A stretch of 64,000 bases of DNA from Virgibacillus ihumii (GTDB lineage Bacteria > Bacillota > Bacilli > Bacillales > Amphibacillaceae), in assembly GCF_902726655.1 (NCBI RefSeq), contig NZ_CACVAN010000001.1:992001-1056000 (forward strand). Reading direction: 5' to 3'. Both the position numbers and the translations under genes were made by a program. Below the pieces are notes generated by a model. That model was not told the DNA's origin and did not search any database. It saw only the letters and a list, made by a program, of their open reading frames with translations. Below, piece after piece: positions 45,331-55,384 of this stretch; within the stretch, counting starts at the first letter, position 1; every line of letters starts with the position of its first letter.

Positions 45331-45974
45331 TTCTCTGCTTCCTTCGTATTAATTTTTTCAACCAAAATGCGCGTCCCATCCACTTGAACCACTTTAATTT
45401 TAGTTTTCTCGGGTATCCACTGCCCATTGGAGACAGCGCTGTAATATTTGTTGTTGACCTGAATGGTTCCAACCGGACGCAGGTTATTCATCGTCTCTCC
45501 TTCCTGATTCAGTAAATCGGCATACTCATTATTCAAACTGTTATAACCTTTTTCTGAAGTGAGCTTATCCATTAAGGTTATTTTTGTCCACATATCCCGT
45601 CGTTTGAACACTTTCAAAAAGAAAAATGAAGAGCCTCCGCCAACCAGAACACCGATGACCGCATAAAGACCGGCATTAAGGTTCGGAGCCGTAACAGCTA
45701 CGGCAATCAGCATGCATGCCAGACCTAAAGTTGCCAGGGTACCGTCATTAACCAGCTTCCCATCAATAATAATAAGTAATAATCCGATAAAATAAACAAT
45801 AAGCATAATGATAAAGGAGCCTGTTTCGAGATATGCAGCAAAATAGACGGTGATGAAGGCTATCCCCATAAGTCCAAAGAACCCCCGCATATTAACCAAC
45901 ATCTCACCGATTAAAAAAAGTGTGCCGAAACCGGTAATCACAAAGCCAATCCAGTCCAATGAGAATACATCCAT
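45318..45974 (-). CDS. NfeD-family membrane protein
   Basis: About 218 residues with four or five membrane helices followed by a C-terminal NfeD OB-fold domain (LRPVGTIQVNNKYYSAVSNGQWIPEKTKIKVVQVDGTRILVEK region). NfeD proteins work with flotillin/SPFH or ClpP-like partners in membrane quality control; no partner gene is adjacent. The ATG at 45974 follows AAGGAGG by nine bases; an in-frame start at 46022 does not. Confidence 0.85.
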   Translation of the reverse strand: MDVFSLDWIGFVITGFGTLFLIGEMLVNMRGFFGLMGIAFITVYFAAYLETGSFIIMLIVYFIGLLLIIIDGKLVNDGTLATLGLACMLIAVAVTAPNLNAGLYAVIGVLVGGGSSFFFLKVFKRRDMWTKITLMDKLTSEKGYNSLNNEYADLLNQEGETMNNLRPVGTIQVNNKYYSAVSNGQWIPEKTKIKVVQVDGTRILVEKINTKEAEKNTQ

Positions 45975-46052
45975 GTACGTGAACCTCCTTTTTCCTATCA
46001 GTAATAGTACGTTAAAACACAAGTAAATGTTTCAAAAAAGGGGCAACAAATC

Positions 46053-46403
46053 ATGAATCCACTCATAAAATTCGGATTATTTATATTCGTATTGTTATTT
46101 ATTATAAGTATGCATAAAGATTTAACCGTGGGATCGCTTGAAAAAGATTTAAATCATTCTTCCGAGGATAACATCACTTCAAGAGCTACAATACATTCAC
46201 AAGCTGTTCGCATAAAAGTGCATGAAGGTGAAACAGTCTTGTCCATTGTTGAACAGATTAACCAGGAATCTGTGCAAACCCTCGATGTGAAGCAGATTGT
46301 AGCTGACTTCAAAGAATTAAATCCCGATGCAAAACCATTACAAATAAAAGCTGGTAACTATTACTTCTTCCCGTTTTATGAGAAGGGCGCCGGTAATTTT
46401 TAG
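46053..46403 (+). CDS. Small LysM-like secreted protein, YqfZ-like
   Basis: 116 residues with an N-terminal membrane/signal segment (about 4-20) and a C-terminal LysM-like region: HEGETVLSIVEQINQES, IVADFKELNP, and IKAGNYYFFPFYEK. The ribosome site AAAGGGG is present. YqfZ of B. subtilis is a similar small LysM-like protein in the same gene neighbourhood. Glycan binding is likely but not shown. Confidence 0.72.
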   Translation: MNPLIKFGLFIFVLLFIISMHKDLTVGSLEKDLNHSSEDNITSRATIHSQAVRIKVHEGETVLSIVEQINQESVQTLDVKQIVADFKELNPDAKPLQIKAGNYYFFPFYEKGAGNF

Positions 46404-46452
46404 AAAACCTGGTTGTCACCAAGTATTCGGCAACGGCCTGTCTGCCAAAAGA

Positions 46453-46487
46453 AAAGAGGCTGATTATAATTTCTAATCAGCCTCCCT
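46453..46487. terminator. Bidirectional terminator between yqfZ-like and yqfX
   Basis: Stem GAGGCTGATTA/TAATCAGCCTC with a seven-base loop; weak T-rich tails on both sides. Confidence 0.65.
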
Positions 46488-46490
46488 TCC

Positions 46491-46886
46491 CTATACAAAT
46501 GGGAGCACAAATAATGTGATGATAATGGATGCTGCACCGGCAATAATGGCAATATTACCCAATGTGTCAGCACCTTTGCTTCTCGAAATGAAACCTAAAA
46601 TTATCCCTGCAGCGCCAAGAATGATTGGCATAACAAAGAATGAAATAACAGATAATGCAGCACCTATCCAGCCGTATGCACTGATTACATCTTCATCATG
46701 ATTGGCATCATTTGTTACATCGTCGGCTGTCATTTCTGCAGCAAATTCTTCATCCCTTGTACTTCGTGGATCTCTGGTATTTATTCCTCGTCCATTCATA
46801 TTTGTTGCCGCAATATCCTGGTCATCAAGTCGGTTTCTTTGGGACTCCCTCGCATCATTGTTACGTGTTTCTCGGGACTCATCCAT
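46491..46886 (-). CDS. yqfX: YqfX-like membrane protein
   Basis: 131 residues. The first half is charged and disordered (ETRNNDARESQRNRLDDQD). The second half holds two membrane helices around GAAGIILGFISRSKGADTLGNIAIIAGA, a DUF4190-like pattern. YqfX of B. subtilis has the same build and neighbourhood. Role unknown. Confidence 0.78.
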   Translation of the reverse strand: MDESRETRNNDARESQRNRLDDQDIAATNMNGRGINTRDPRSTRDEEFAAEMTADDVTNDANHDEDVISAYGWIGAALSVISFFVMPIILGAAGIILGFISRSKGADTLGNIAIIAGAASIIITLFVLPFV

Positions 46887-47042
46887 ATTTAAAACCTCAC
46901 TTTCCTTTTTTGAGGTGCAAGCTTAGTTTATGGAGTAAACCGAAAAATAATAATGTAAGTTAATGGAATGGAACATTTTTGTAAACAAATTATGGGGATT
47001 TTGCATAGACTGACTAAGCGATACATGTAAAGGAGCATGAAC

Positions 47043-47324
47043 ATGACAAATTTCATAAAAGAACTTATTATGAATAAGCTAAAGCAATTATCAGCAAAAG
47101 AACTGCTTCACTACAGTAAACAATATGGTTTCAGTATAAGTTACAACCAAGCAAAACAGATTGAATCCTATTTAAAACAAAATAAAGTTGATCCATTCAG
47201 TGAAACAGGAAGGAAAAAATTATATAAAGACCTGACACAGATTACGGATCAGAGCACCGCACAGAAAGCACAGCGATTGTTCGAAAAAATGATTCAGGAG
47301 CACGGATTGGAGTATTTATTTTGA
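47043..47324 (+). CDS. yqfT: DUF2624 family protein, YqfT type
   Basis: 93 residues, helical, matching the YqfT/DUF2624 pattern (LLHYSKQYGFSISYNQAKQIESYLK, DPFSETGRKKLYKDLTQITD). The ATG at 47043 is seven bases after AAAGGAG; the ATG at 47037 is too close. Function unknown. Confidence 0.82.
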   Translation: MTNFIKELIMNKLKQLSAKELLHYSKQYGFSISYNQAKQIESYLKQNKVDPFSETGRKKLYKDLTQITDQSTAQKAQRLFEKMIQEHGLEYLF

Positions 47325-47337
47325 TTGGATAAAAAAG

Positions 47338-47371
47338 CAAGGAATAACACCATAACGGCGTTATTCCTGCA
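47338..47371. terminator. Bidirectional terminator between yqfT and nfo
   Basis: Stem AGGAATAACACC/GG-GTTATTCCT with one bulge. T-rich sequence follows on the plus strand. Confidence 0.7.
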
Positions 47372-47372
47372 T

Positions 47373-48266
47373 TTATTGTTTTACAATATTATTTTTTAAA
47401 TCAGGGATAAAATTACCATCTTTAATCATTTCAATTTCAAATTTATATGGCGGTTTCTTATTCTTTTTATCTTCCCCAACATACGGCGTTTCCAGAATCT
47501 TAGGTAATTCGCTCAATTGCGGATGTGTGATTACATAATGCAATGCATCAAATCCGATATGACCAAAGCCGATATTTTCGTGCCTGTCCTTTTGTGCTCC
47601 CTGCACATTTTTACTGTCGTTCACGTGGACAACCTTCAGACGGTCAAGTCCGATTATTTTATCAAATTCATTTAATACGCCATCAAAGTCTTCAACGACA
47701 TTATAACCTGCGTCATGAATATGGCAGGTATCCAGGCAGACCGATAATTTATCATTGTGTTTTACACCATCAAAAATTTTAGCCAATTCATCAAAAGATC
47801 TGCCGATTTCAGTGCCCTTTCCAGCCATTGTTTCCAAGGCAATCTGCACATCCTTTTCCTTCTCAAGTACTTCATTTAATCCTTCGATAATTTTTTCAAT
47901 TCCCTTGTCTGCACCTGCACCAACATGTGCGCCTGGATGAAGCACAATTTGTTTTGCACCGAGAGCTGCAGTTCTGTCAATTTCATTACGAAGGAACGTA
48001 ACACCAAGTTCAAAAGTTTCTTTTTTGACGGTATTGCCGATATTAATGATATAAGGTGCATGTACAACAAGATCCTCAATGCCGTTTTGCTGCATATGTT
48101 CTCTTCCTGCATCAATGTTAAGATCTTCAATTGGCTTTCTTCTGGTATTCTGTGGCGCGCCTGTATAAATCATAAACGCATTCGAACCATAAGAAACAGC
48201 TTCTTCACTTGACCCCAACAGCATTTTCTTCCCGCTCATCGACACGTGTGATCCAATTTTCAGCAT
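47373..48266 (-). CDS. nfo: Endonuclease IV (AP endonuclease)
   Basis: Cleaves DNA at abasic sites. 297 residues, TIM-barrel with zinc ligands visible in [43 protein letters not shown], and [11 protein letters not shown]. The ATG at 48266 gives the usual family length and has GGGAGTGG upstream; an in-frame start at 48281 lies further out. Confidence 0.96.
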   Translation of the reverse strand: MLKIGSHVSMSGKKMLLGSSEEAVSYGSNAFMIYTGAPQNTRRKPIEDLNIDAGREHMQQNGIEDLVVHAPYIINIGNTVKKETFELGVTFLRNEIDRTAALGAKQIVLHPGAHVGAGADKGIEKIIEGLNEVLEKEKDVQIALETMAGKGTEIGRSFDELAKIFDGVKHNDKLSVCLDTCHIHDAGYNVVEDFDGVLNEFDKIIGLDRLKVVHVNDSKNVQGAQKDRHENIGFGHIGFDALHYVITHPQLSELPKILETPYVGEDKKNKKPPYKFEIEMIKDGNFIPDLKNNIVKQ

Positions 48267-48281
48267 TTTCTCCACTCCCAT

Positions 48282-49601
48282 TTATTTTCTTTTTGGTTTT
48301 GCTTTTTTTGCAATTCGTTTCTTTATTTGTTCTTGTTCTTTTTTCATTTTTTTCTTATACCCCGGCTTTACTTTCTTTTTCCGTTTAACCTGCTGCCATG
48401 CCTGCTGGTCCAAATTATTGGTGGATTTTGTACGTTTGCCGCGTTCATTCCAGGATTTAGATTCCTGCCAATGTCCATTTTTGACATCACAATAAATGAA
48501 CTCAAAGCCATTTTGTTCCAATTTGCTGATCAGTTTCACATCCTGATCATTGTATAAACTGATTGCAGTTCCTTCCAGCCCTGCACGTGCAGTCCTTCCC
48601 GTTCGGTGGATATAAAAAGCCTCCTCCTTGGGCAGCTGCGCATTGATAACATGGCTCACACCCTTGATATCAATACCTCTCGAAGCAAGATCAGTTGCAA
48701 CAATATATTGATAACGGAGGTTCTGTATATCTTTTAACACCCTCTTTCGCTCTCTCGGCTTTAATCCGCCGTGAATCAGGCCAACATCAAGTCCTTTTTG
48801 CTGAAGCGACGCCGCAAGGTCATCAGCAAGATTTTTACCATTGGTGAAAATAACCGCCAGATATGGATGAATTGCTTTTGAAATCTCGATGATAATATCT
48901 GCTTCATCCCGATGCTTTTGAGCAATCAGTCTCTGCTCCATCTTTTCCGGTACAGGCTTATCATCAATTTTAACATGTAATGGATTTTCAAGATATTTTC
49001 TGAAAAAATGTTCCAGACGCTGTGGAATGGTCGCTGAAAATACGAGAAGCTGAATATCTTTATGTGCCCGTACAAGCAGCTGATCGACATCATTAATAAA
49101 TCCTAAATCAAGCATAAGATCTGCCTCATCAATCACAAACGAATTTGCCTTATATATTGAGATGACATCATTTGTAACCATATCCAAAATCCGTCCGGGA
49201 GTTCCGACAATAATTTGCGGGGTCCCCCCTTGTGACAGTTTTTCAGTCATCTTCTTTTTATCAGTACCACCTACCAGCAATTTCACTTTCCAATTATCTT
49301 CCTTGTCCGCATAACGAATCATTTTTTTTACTTCCTCATGTATTTGCTTGGCAAGTTCCCGGGTAGGTACAGTGATAACAGACTGTACCTCCTGTCTGTT
49401 TTCATCAATATTGTTAAACAACGGCAGCAAATAAGCATGTGTTTTACCGGATCCGGTGTGCGATTGACCAACAACACTGGAACCGTTCAGTATATCAGGA
49501 ATAATCTTTTGCTGAATATCAGTCGGCTTCTTAAACCCAAGCTGTTGTATCGACTTTTCAATAGCCGGATCAAAACGGAACCTTTTAAATTCATTCTCCA
49601 T
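48282..49601 (-). CDS. cshB: DEAD-box RNA helicase CshB
   Basis: 439 residues. Motifs in order: Q motif (GFKKPTDIQQKIIP), motif I SHTGSGKTHA, PTREL, TPGRI, DEAD (VIDEADLMLD), SAT, RGID and HRTGRTARAG. A very basic C-terminal tail (KKKVKPGYKKKMKKEQ) should bind RNA. Cold-shock-type ribosome or mRNA remodelling helicase. It ends directly before nfo as in B. subtilis (yqfR-yqfS). Confidence 0.95.
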   Translation of the reverse strand: MENEFKRFRFDPAIEKSIQQLGFKKPTDIQQKIIPDILNGSSVVGQSHTGSGKTHAYLLPLFNNIDENRQEVQSVITVPTRELAKQIHEEVKKMIRYADKEDNWKVKLLVGGTDKKKMTEKLSQGGTPQIIVGTPGRILDMVTNDVISIYKANSFVIDEADLMLDLGFINDVDQLLVRAHKDIQLLVFSATIPQRLEHFFRKYLENPLHVKIDDKPVPEKMEQRLIAQKHRDEADIIIEISKAIHPYLAVIFTNGKNLADDLAASLQQKGLDVGLIHGGLKPRERKRVLKDIQNLRYQYIVATDLASRGIDIKGVSHVINAQLPKEEAFYIHRTGRTARAGLEGTAISLYNDQDVKLISKLEQNGFEFIYCDVKNGHWQESKSWNERGKRTKSTNNLDQQAWQQVKRKKKVKPGYKKKMKKEQEQIKKRIAKKAKPKRK

Positions 49602-49647
49602 GATTGTGCTCCTTCTTGGAAATAGTCGTCATTATTATAATGTATAA

Positions 49648-50757
49648 TTAAATAAATTGAAATGGATCTGTATTCACCTCGGATACAGTAATTTCCAGTT
49701 CTGTCTTCGGAAAATGGCGTTCCAGAAATTCTTTTGTTGTTTTTTTCATAACCTTTTCCGCGTAATGGCCTGGATCTATGACAGATAGCCCTGCCTGCCA
49801 TGCGTCTTGTGCCGCATGAAACGTCATGTCACCGGTAATATATACATCTGCCCCCATTTCAAATGCTTTTTTCCAATATTTTTCCCCGCTCCCTCCTAAT
49901 ATGGCTGCTGTTTGGATTTTCCTTGACAAATCACCGGTGATCCGGAGTTTTTTTATATCAAGCTCTTTTTTAATATGTTCACCAAATGATTGAAGACTCA
50001 TGTCTTTCTCCAATTTACCAATTCTGCCAATACCAAGTGTGTTTCCTTTGTTTTCCATTGGGTAAATATCGTAAGCAGGTTCCTCATATGGATGAGAGTT
50101 GTTGATAGCGTTAAGAACCGAAGCAAGCCTCGTACGGGGAACGATAGATTCAATTTTCATTTCTTCGACAAACTCCAGTTCATCTGCCGCACCGATATAA
50201 GGGTTTGTCCCTTCCAGCGGCATAAAAGTTCCCTGACCTGCCGTTTGAAACGTACAATGACTATAATTCCCAATGTGTCCTGCTCCACTTTTACTGATGG
50301 CATTCCTGACTTCATTTGCGTGCGTTTTTGGAACGTAAACGACTACTTTAACAAGCTTCTCCGTGTACTCTGGCAGCAAAATACGACGATCCGTAATACC
50401 TAATGAATCACATAACATATCATTCACACCGCCATCTGCCGCATCCAGATTCGTATGTGCGGCATAAACGGTAATATCATGTTGGATCAGCTTTTGCAGA
50501 ATACGCCCCTTTGTATCATCAATATCCAATTTCTTCAAAGATTTAAACAGGAGCGGATGATGGGCTATAATTAAGTCAATATCCCGCTCAATTGCTTCAT
50601 CCACAACTGATTCCAGAACATCCAATGTAATCATTACCTTTTTCACTTGTTTTTGATAAGAACCCGTCTGAAGTCCAATATTGTCCCAATCATAAGCCAA
50701 AAATCCTGGTGCCCATTCTTCCATGACATCAAATATTTCACTGCTTTTTATCGTCAT
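49648..50757 (-). CDS. yqfO: Nif3-like dinuclear metal protein, YqfO type
   Basis: 369 residues. Metal ligands are seen in DLIIAHHPLLF, VYAAHTNLDAA and the C-terminal GDMTFHAAQDAWQ. The middle insert is the CutA1-like PII domain typical of Bacillota YqfO. Often labelled GTP cyclohydrolase I type 2, but the true reaction is uncertain. The ATG at 50757 follows GAGGAGG; it overlaps trmK by 20 bases. Confidence 0.93.
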   Translation of the reverse strand: MTIKSSEIFDVMEEWAPGFLAYDWDNIGLQTGSYQKQVKKVMITLDVLESVVDEAIERDIDLIIAHHPLLFKSLKKLDIDDTKGRILQKLIQHDITVYAAHTNLDAADGGVNDMLCDSLGITDRRILLPEYTEKLVKVVVYVPKTHANEVRNAISKSGAGHIGNYSHCTFQTAGQGTFMPLEGTNPYIGAADELEFVEEMKIESIVPRTRLASVLNAINNSHPYEEPAYDIYPMENKGNTLGIGRIGKLEKDMSLQSFGEHIKKELDIKKLRITGDLSRKIQTAAILGGSGEKYWKKAFEMGADVYITGDMTFHAAQDAWQAGLSVIDPGHYAEKVMKKTTKEFLERHFPKTELEITVSEVNTDPFQFI

Positions 50758-51460
50758 GCAAAACCTCCTCAATCCACTTTATTTCAGTACTGATTTTCTC
50801 CATCTTTTCCTGATCTGGAATCTTGGCCTTCCTCAATTGCGAAATCACCCGCGAACGCTTTTCCATTTGTTTCTCCCATTTTTGACGAAAAAAGGCTGAT
50901 TTTGTGTTCATTAAAAACGGACCAAACAGCAACTGTTTCTCCAGGCCATCACCCATCATATTATTCGTATCTTCACCTTTGTCTGCAACGATTACTTCAT
51001 AAACGTGCCCGTTCTCTTCCAAAATGGCTTCATGGGCAATGTGATAGTTATTTGCCAAAAACCATTTCCGAACACTGCGTTCATCAACATTTGGCTGAGT
51101 AATAATACGATTCGTCCGTCCCAGCTTCTCTTTTCCATTCTCAAGGATGGATGCTATCAATGTACCACCCATTCCGGCTATCACCAGGTGATCTGCCTCA
51201 TTATTTTTCAACACTTCCAGGCCATCACCAAGTCGGACATCAATTCGTTCGGCCAAATTGTGATAACTAACGGAAGCAACGGCACTATTGTACGGACCTT
51301 CACTGACTTCTCCGGCTATCGCCTTTGCTTCCGTATCCTGCTGGCATACATAACATGGCAAATACGCATGATCAGAACCGATATCCGCAAATAAAGCACC
51401 GTCTTTAATATACGATGCTGCGATTTTTAAACGATTTGAAAGTTTTACTATACTCCTCAT
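50738..51460 (-). CDS. trmK: tRNA (adenine(22)-N(1))-methyltransferase TrmK
   Basis: 240 residues. SAM-binding Rossmann domain with FADIGSDHAYLP (about residues 24-35) and AGMGGTLI, and a C-terminal coiled-coil region (about 180-240). Methylates A22 in the D-loop of tRNA. The ATG at 51460 follows GAAGGAG. Pairs with yqfO as in B. subtilis. Confidence 0.93.
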   Translation of the reverse strand: MRSIVKLSNRLKIAASYIKDGALFADIGSDHAYLPCYVCQQDTEAKAIAGEVSEGPYNSAVASVSYHNLAERIDVRLGDGLEVLKNNEADHLVIAGMGGTLIASILENGKEKLGRTNRIITQPNVDERSVRKWFLANNYHIAHEAILEENGHVYEVIVADKGEDTNNMMGDGLEKQLLFGPFLMNTKSAFFRQKWEKQMEKRSRVISQLRKAKIPDQEKMEKISTEIKWIEEVLHDDKKQ

Positions 51461-51483
51461 GCCCTTCTCCTTCAATAGCATAA

Positions 51484-51528
51484 AAGAGCAAGCTTGCTGC
51501 ATGATACCAGTAAGCTCACTCTTTTTAG
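51484..51528 (-). terminator. Terminator after the cytochrome c550 gene
   Basis: On the minus strand, GAGTGAGCTT and AAGCTTGCTC arms with a long loop are followed by TTTTATG. It spans the gap toward trmK. Confidence 0.65.
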
Positions 51529-51559
51529 CAAAATCATATCTTCTATAGAATAGTTCAGG

Positions 51560-51955
51560 TTATTTTTTCTGTGAGAGCCATTTTGCAACAGCATCTGCTT
51601 CTGCACCCTGCAATAACCCAGCAGGCATTTGTGGTGGAAAACCATTTTTTATGATTTCCCTGATTTCTTCCTGGGAATATCTGGAACCAACTTTTTGAAG
51701 TGCCGGCCCAGCACCACCGGAAAGATCCGCACCATGACAGCTTGCACAAGTGCTTTCAAAAATTTTAGCAGGATCGGTTGATGTTGTTCCACCACCCTGG
51801 GAATCTCCCGACGATTGTTCCTGCTTTTCACCGCCATTCTTATGCTCATCCTCAATTGCCTGACGCTGGTCAATGCCAACAACCGAGATAATAATTACTA
51901 AAAAAATACCTACAACAGCAATGATGGCATACGGGATGACCGGGTTGTTCTTCAT
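51560..51955 (-). CDS. cccA: Membrane-anchored cytochrome c550
   Basis: 131 residues: N-terminal membrane anchor (about 8-27), a glycine/serine/glutamine-rich linker, then a c-type heme domain with CASCH and the distal methionine in PPQMPAG. It carries electrons on the outer membrane surface. Located between sigA and trmK as in B. subtilis (cccA). Confidence 0.93.
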   Translation of the reverse strand: MKNNPVIPYAIIAVVGIFLVIIISVVGIDQRQAIEDEHKNGGEKQEQSSGDSQGGGTTSTDPAKIFESTCASCHGADLSGGAGPALQKVGSRYSQEEIREIIKNGFPPQMPAGLLQGAEADAVAKWLSQKK

Positions 51956-52410
51956 TCTGTTTCCTCCTTATGTAATCCCTTTATTCTATTTTTAAAGCTA
52001 ATCCTATTCTACTTTAAAAACAATTTAGTTTAAAGGGATAAGATGTGGATTTTTTTATAACGTAACAAGTACTGTAATCTGATAACCATACATCAGTCTT
52101 CTCGGCAGCTGGATAAAGCTGATAAAACCAACTATCATTCATAAAATTAGTGTAACCCGTTACTTTAGAAATAACCATTCTTTTCTTTGATAATACATGA
52201 TAAGCACGATTAGAAAAGTCCACAAACAACTACAGTACTACAGTTTGCAGTACTGTCATCAAGTCAAACGGTTTGGTTATTCCAATGCCGGGACCAGGAA
52301 AAATAACAATATACATCAGGGAAACAGTTAATGACACAGTCAGAACAATCAGCCTGATGTATTTGATTCACTGAGATTTGCAGTATATTTAAACATGTGT
52401 CACTGCAATA
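51956..52410. other. 455-base gap between cccA and sigA
   Basis: No gene is supported; a 71-codon frame at 52014-52229 lacks a convincing start and family pattern. It holds two inverted repeats: ACAGTACT/AGTACTGT at about 52235-52258 and a ten-base perfect pair ATACATCAGG/CCTGATGTAT at 52311-52320 and 52353-52362. The second could be a weak sigA terminator. Confidence 0.5.
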
Positions 52411-53532
52411 TCATTCCAAAAAATCCTTCAGACGTTTACTGCGACTTGGGTGTCTCAATTTTCTCAGCGCTTTCGCTTCTATCTGACGGATACGCTCCCG
52501 TGTAACACCAAATACCTTACCAACCTCTTCAAGAGTCCGTGTCCGGCCGTCATCAAGTCCAAACCGCAGACGAAGAACATTTTCCTCGCGATCCGTGAGG
52601 GTGTCGAGTACATCCTCCAATTGTTCTTTCAACAATTCATAAGCCGCATGATCTGATGGAGAGACTGCTTCCTGATCCTCGATAAAATCACCAAGATGAG
52701 AATCATCTTCTTCACCAATTGGTGTCTCCAGGGACACAGGTTCTTGAGCAATTTTCAGAATATCTCTTACTTTGTCCGGTGACAACTCCATTTCCTGACC
52801 GATCTCTTCAGGTGTTGGTTCACGGCCCAAATCCTGCAGCAATTGGCGTTGTACCCGAATCAGCTTATTAATCGTTTCCACCATATGCACCGGAATCCGG
52901 ATTGTTCTGGCCTGATCCGCGATTGCGCGGGTGATTGCCTGCCGAATCCACCATGTTGCATACGTACTGAATTTAAAGCCTTTGCGGTAATCAAATTTTT
53001 CCACCGCTTTAATCAGACCCATATTTCCTTCCTGAATCAAATCAAGGAATAACATGCCTCGTCCAACATAGCGTTTGGCTATACTTACCACAAGACGAAG
53101 ATTCGCTTCAGCTAGGCGTCTTTTTGCTTCTTCCTCACCATCTTCAATTCGATGTGCAAGATCAATTTCGTCTGCAGCGGATAATAAATCCACCCTGCCT
53201 ATTTCCTTTAAATACATGCGAACAGGATCATTAATTTTAATTCCAAGTGGAACACTTAAATCAGTTAAGTCAAACTCTTCCTCCTTGGCAATTTGCTGCA
53301 TTTTCGGATCCTCTTCTGAATCACCGATAATTTCTACACCCTGCTCTGTAAGGTACTCATAAAATTCATCCATTTGTTCCGATTCAAGCTCAAAATTGGA
53401 CAAACGGTCAGCTACTTCTTCATAAGCTAACATGCCACGCTTCTTACCCAGATCAAGAAGTTGATCCTTTGCCTGGTCAAGTGTCAGTTCATGTTCATTT
53501 TCTTTCGTCTGTGAAGGCTTATTTTCGGCCAT
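52411..53532 (-). CDS. sigA: Primary RNA polymerase sigma factor SigA
   Basis: 373 residues. Region 1.1 at the N terminus, region 1.2 ([11 protein letters not shown]), region 2 ([44 protein letters not shown]), region 3 ([13 protein letters not shown]) and region 4 helix-turn-helix ([30 protein letters not shown]). The ATG at 53532 follows AAAGGAGG; a GTG/ATG-like start further out is not needed. dnaG lies 31 bases upstream. Confidence 0.98.
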   Translation of the reverse strand: MAENKPSQTKENEHELTLDQAKDQLLDLGKKRGMLAYEEVADRLSNFELESEQMDEFYEYLTEQGVEIIGDSEEDPKMQQIAKEEEFDLTDLSVPLGIKINDPVRMYLKEIGRVDLLSAADEIDLAHRIEDGEEEAKRRLAEANLRLVVSIAKRYVGRGMLFLDLIQEGNMGLIKAVEKFDYRKGFKFSTYATWWIRQAITRAIADQARTIRIPVHMVETINKLIRVQRQLLQDLGREPTPEEIGQEMELSPDKVRDILKIAQEPVSLETPIGEEDDSHLGDFIEDQEAVSPSDHAAYELLKEQLEDVLDTLTDREENVLRLRFGLDDGRTRTLEEVGKVFGVTRERIRQIEAKALRKLRHPSRSKRLKDFLE

Positions 53533-53563
53533 GAGTCCCCCTCCTTTCAACTGCTATTAAAAT

Positions 53564-55372
53564 TCAATTTGTATGCTTTAACTGCTTTTGCAATTCAATA
53601 ATTTGCATAGCAATTTTTGCGGCTTTAATCGGGTCATTCTGCTGTTCAGCCAGTTTCTGCTGTTCGCGCAGCGCTTTAATATCTGTCATGTTACTCTGCT
53701 CTCTTCGTATAACCCGTATATAATCATTAATTTCTCCATCGCTGATATTATCAGTCAGCGGCAGCATGGCAATTTCTGTTACCAGTTGTTTTAATCCGCT
53801 GTCTGTCAGTTCTTCAATAAACATACTGACATCCGCTTGATGATTCCCCTCATAGAATGCGTATAAATGCGTGGCAATAACCTTGTGATCATCCACATTA
53901 AAGGATGCGCCCATTTCCTGCTGCACCTTATCCGTAATCGATACATCCTGCAACATATGTGCGAGCAGTGTCCTTTCCGCATTCTGATAAGCGGGCAGCA
54001 ATTTGGGACGAAAGCCTGTCACCCTATTAGTATATCTGTTCTCTTCTCTCTTATCCTTATGAATCCCCAACTTCCGGCGATGACCATGAAGTTCCTCTGT
54101 TAATGTGTCCATAGAGATATTGTACTCATTACTAAGCTCTTTCATGTAATATTCCCGTTCAACGGAACTATCAATCACTGCGAGCTGCTTCAGAACCTCT
54201 TCTATATATTGTATACGGTCCCCTTCATTGCGAAGGTTATAATCTTTTTTTATATACTGCATATAAAAACTCATAAACGTTTTACTTGATCGGATTACTT
54301 CTTCCTGGAAAACGTCACCGCCATATTCCTGGATAAAACTGTCAGGATCCATGTTCTCACGTAAATTGGCTGCTTTGACAACACAGCCTGCATTTCGAAG
54401 CAGTAATGCGGCCTTATATGTTGCCTCTGTTCCTGCACTATCAGCATCATAGCAGAGCACTACCGTATCGACATAGCGTCTCAACAGCTTCGCCTGAAAA
54501 TCAGTCAGTGATGTCCCCATTGTTGCCACTGCATTTTTAACACCTGCTTGATATGCAGATATCACATCCATATACCCTTCGAACAAAACTGCCTCATTTT
54601 GTCTGCGGATATGCTTTTTAGCCAAATCAAAATTGTACAGAATTTTACCTTTTTGAAACAGTTCACTTTCCGAACTGTTTAAGTATTTTGGTTCCTGGCC
54701 GGTGATTGTCCTTGCTCCAAAACCAATTGTTTTACCGAGATGGTTTCTAATTGGAATGGTAACCCGCCCTCTGAACCTGTCAGATACACTATTATCCTGA
54801 TTTAATGAAATAAGACCGGATTTAGCTAAAATTTGCTGATGAAAGCCTTTCTTCTCAAGAAATTCAGATGTAAAATTTCTGGCGTTTGGGGCAAATCCCA
54901 ACTGAAATGCACCAATTGTTTCATCACTAATACCACGGTTTTTAAAGTATTGATAACCTTCTTTTCCATCCTTAGTAAAGCGTAATAAATGATGGTAAAG
55001 CTTTGTTACCCATTCATATGCCGATAAAACATTCTGGTTTTCCTCTGAAACAGAAGTCTGATTGCTGAAAGCTCCTTCCGGCAGATTAACCCCGCTTCGG
55101 TCAGCCAGTAATTTTAACGCTTCATAAAAGGTGAAATCCTCTATTTCCATAATAAATGTAAGGACATTTCCACCTTTACCGCACCCAAAACAATGAAAAA
55201 TCTGTTTTTCCTGTGTGACTGAGAAAGATGGTGATTTCTCTCCATGAAATGGGCAAAGTCCGAAATAGTTTCTTCCCTGCTTTTTTAATTGTACATATTC
55301 TCCAACAACATCAACAATATCATTGGATTTTCGGACTTCTTCAATTTGTTCTTCAGATATACGATTCAGCAC
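53564..55372 (-). CDS. dnaG: DNA primase
   Basis: About 602 residues. N-terminal zinc ribbon (CPFHGEKSPSFSVTQEKQIF with HCFGCG), TOPRIM domain with VLFEGYMDVIS and DADSAGTEAT, and a C-terminal helicase-binding domain. Makes RNA primers for replication. ATG at 55384 and GTG at 55372 are in frame. GGTGG lies five bases before the GTG, which also matches the usual N terminus, so 55372 is shown but is not certain. Confidence 0.95.
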   Translation of the reverse strand: MLNRISEEQIEEVRKSNDIVDVVGEYVQLKKQGRNYFGLCPFHGEKSPSFSVTQEKQIFHCFGCGKGGNVLTFIMEIEDFTFYEALKLLADRSGVNLPEGAFSNQTSVSEENQNVLSAYEWVTKLYHHLLRFTKDGKEGYQYFKNRGISDETIGAFQLGFAPNARNFTSEFLEKKGFHQQILAKSGLISLNQDNSVSDRFRGRVTIPIRNHLGKTIGFGARTITGQEPKYLNSSESELFQKGKILYNFDLAKKHIRRQNEAVLFEGYMDVISAYQAGVKNAVATMGTSLTDFQAKLLRRYVDTVVLCYDADSAGTEATYKAALLLRNAGCVVKAANLRENMDPDSFIQEYGGDVFQEEVIRSSKTFMSFYMQYIKKDYNLRNEGDRIQYIEEVLKQLAVIDSSVEREYYMKELSNEYNISMDTLTEELHGHRRKLGIHKDKREENRYTNRVTGFRPKLLPAYQNAERTLLAHMLQDVSITDKVQQEMGASFNVDDHKVIATHLYAFYEGNHQADVSMFIEELTDSGLKQLVTEIAMLPLTDNISDGEINDYIRVIRREQSNMTDIKALREQQKLAEQQNDPIKAAKIAMQIIELQKQLKHTN

Positions 55373-55384
55373 ATTAACCACCAT

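Noticed and set aside
52014..52229. 71-codon minus-strand frame between cccA and sigA
   Set aside because: No ribosome site, no family pattern and no conserved place in this gene order.
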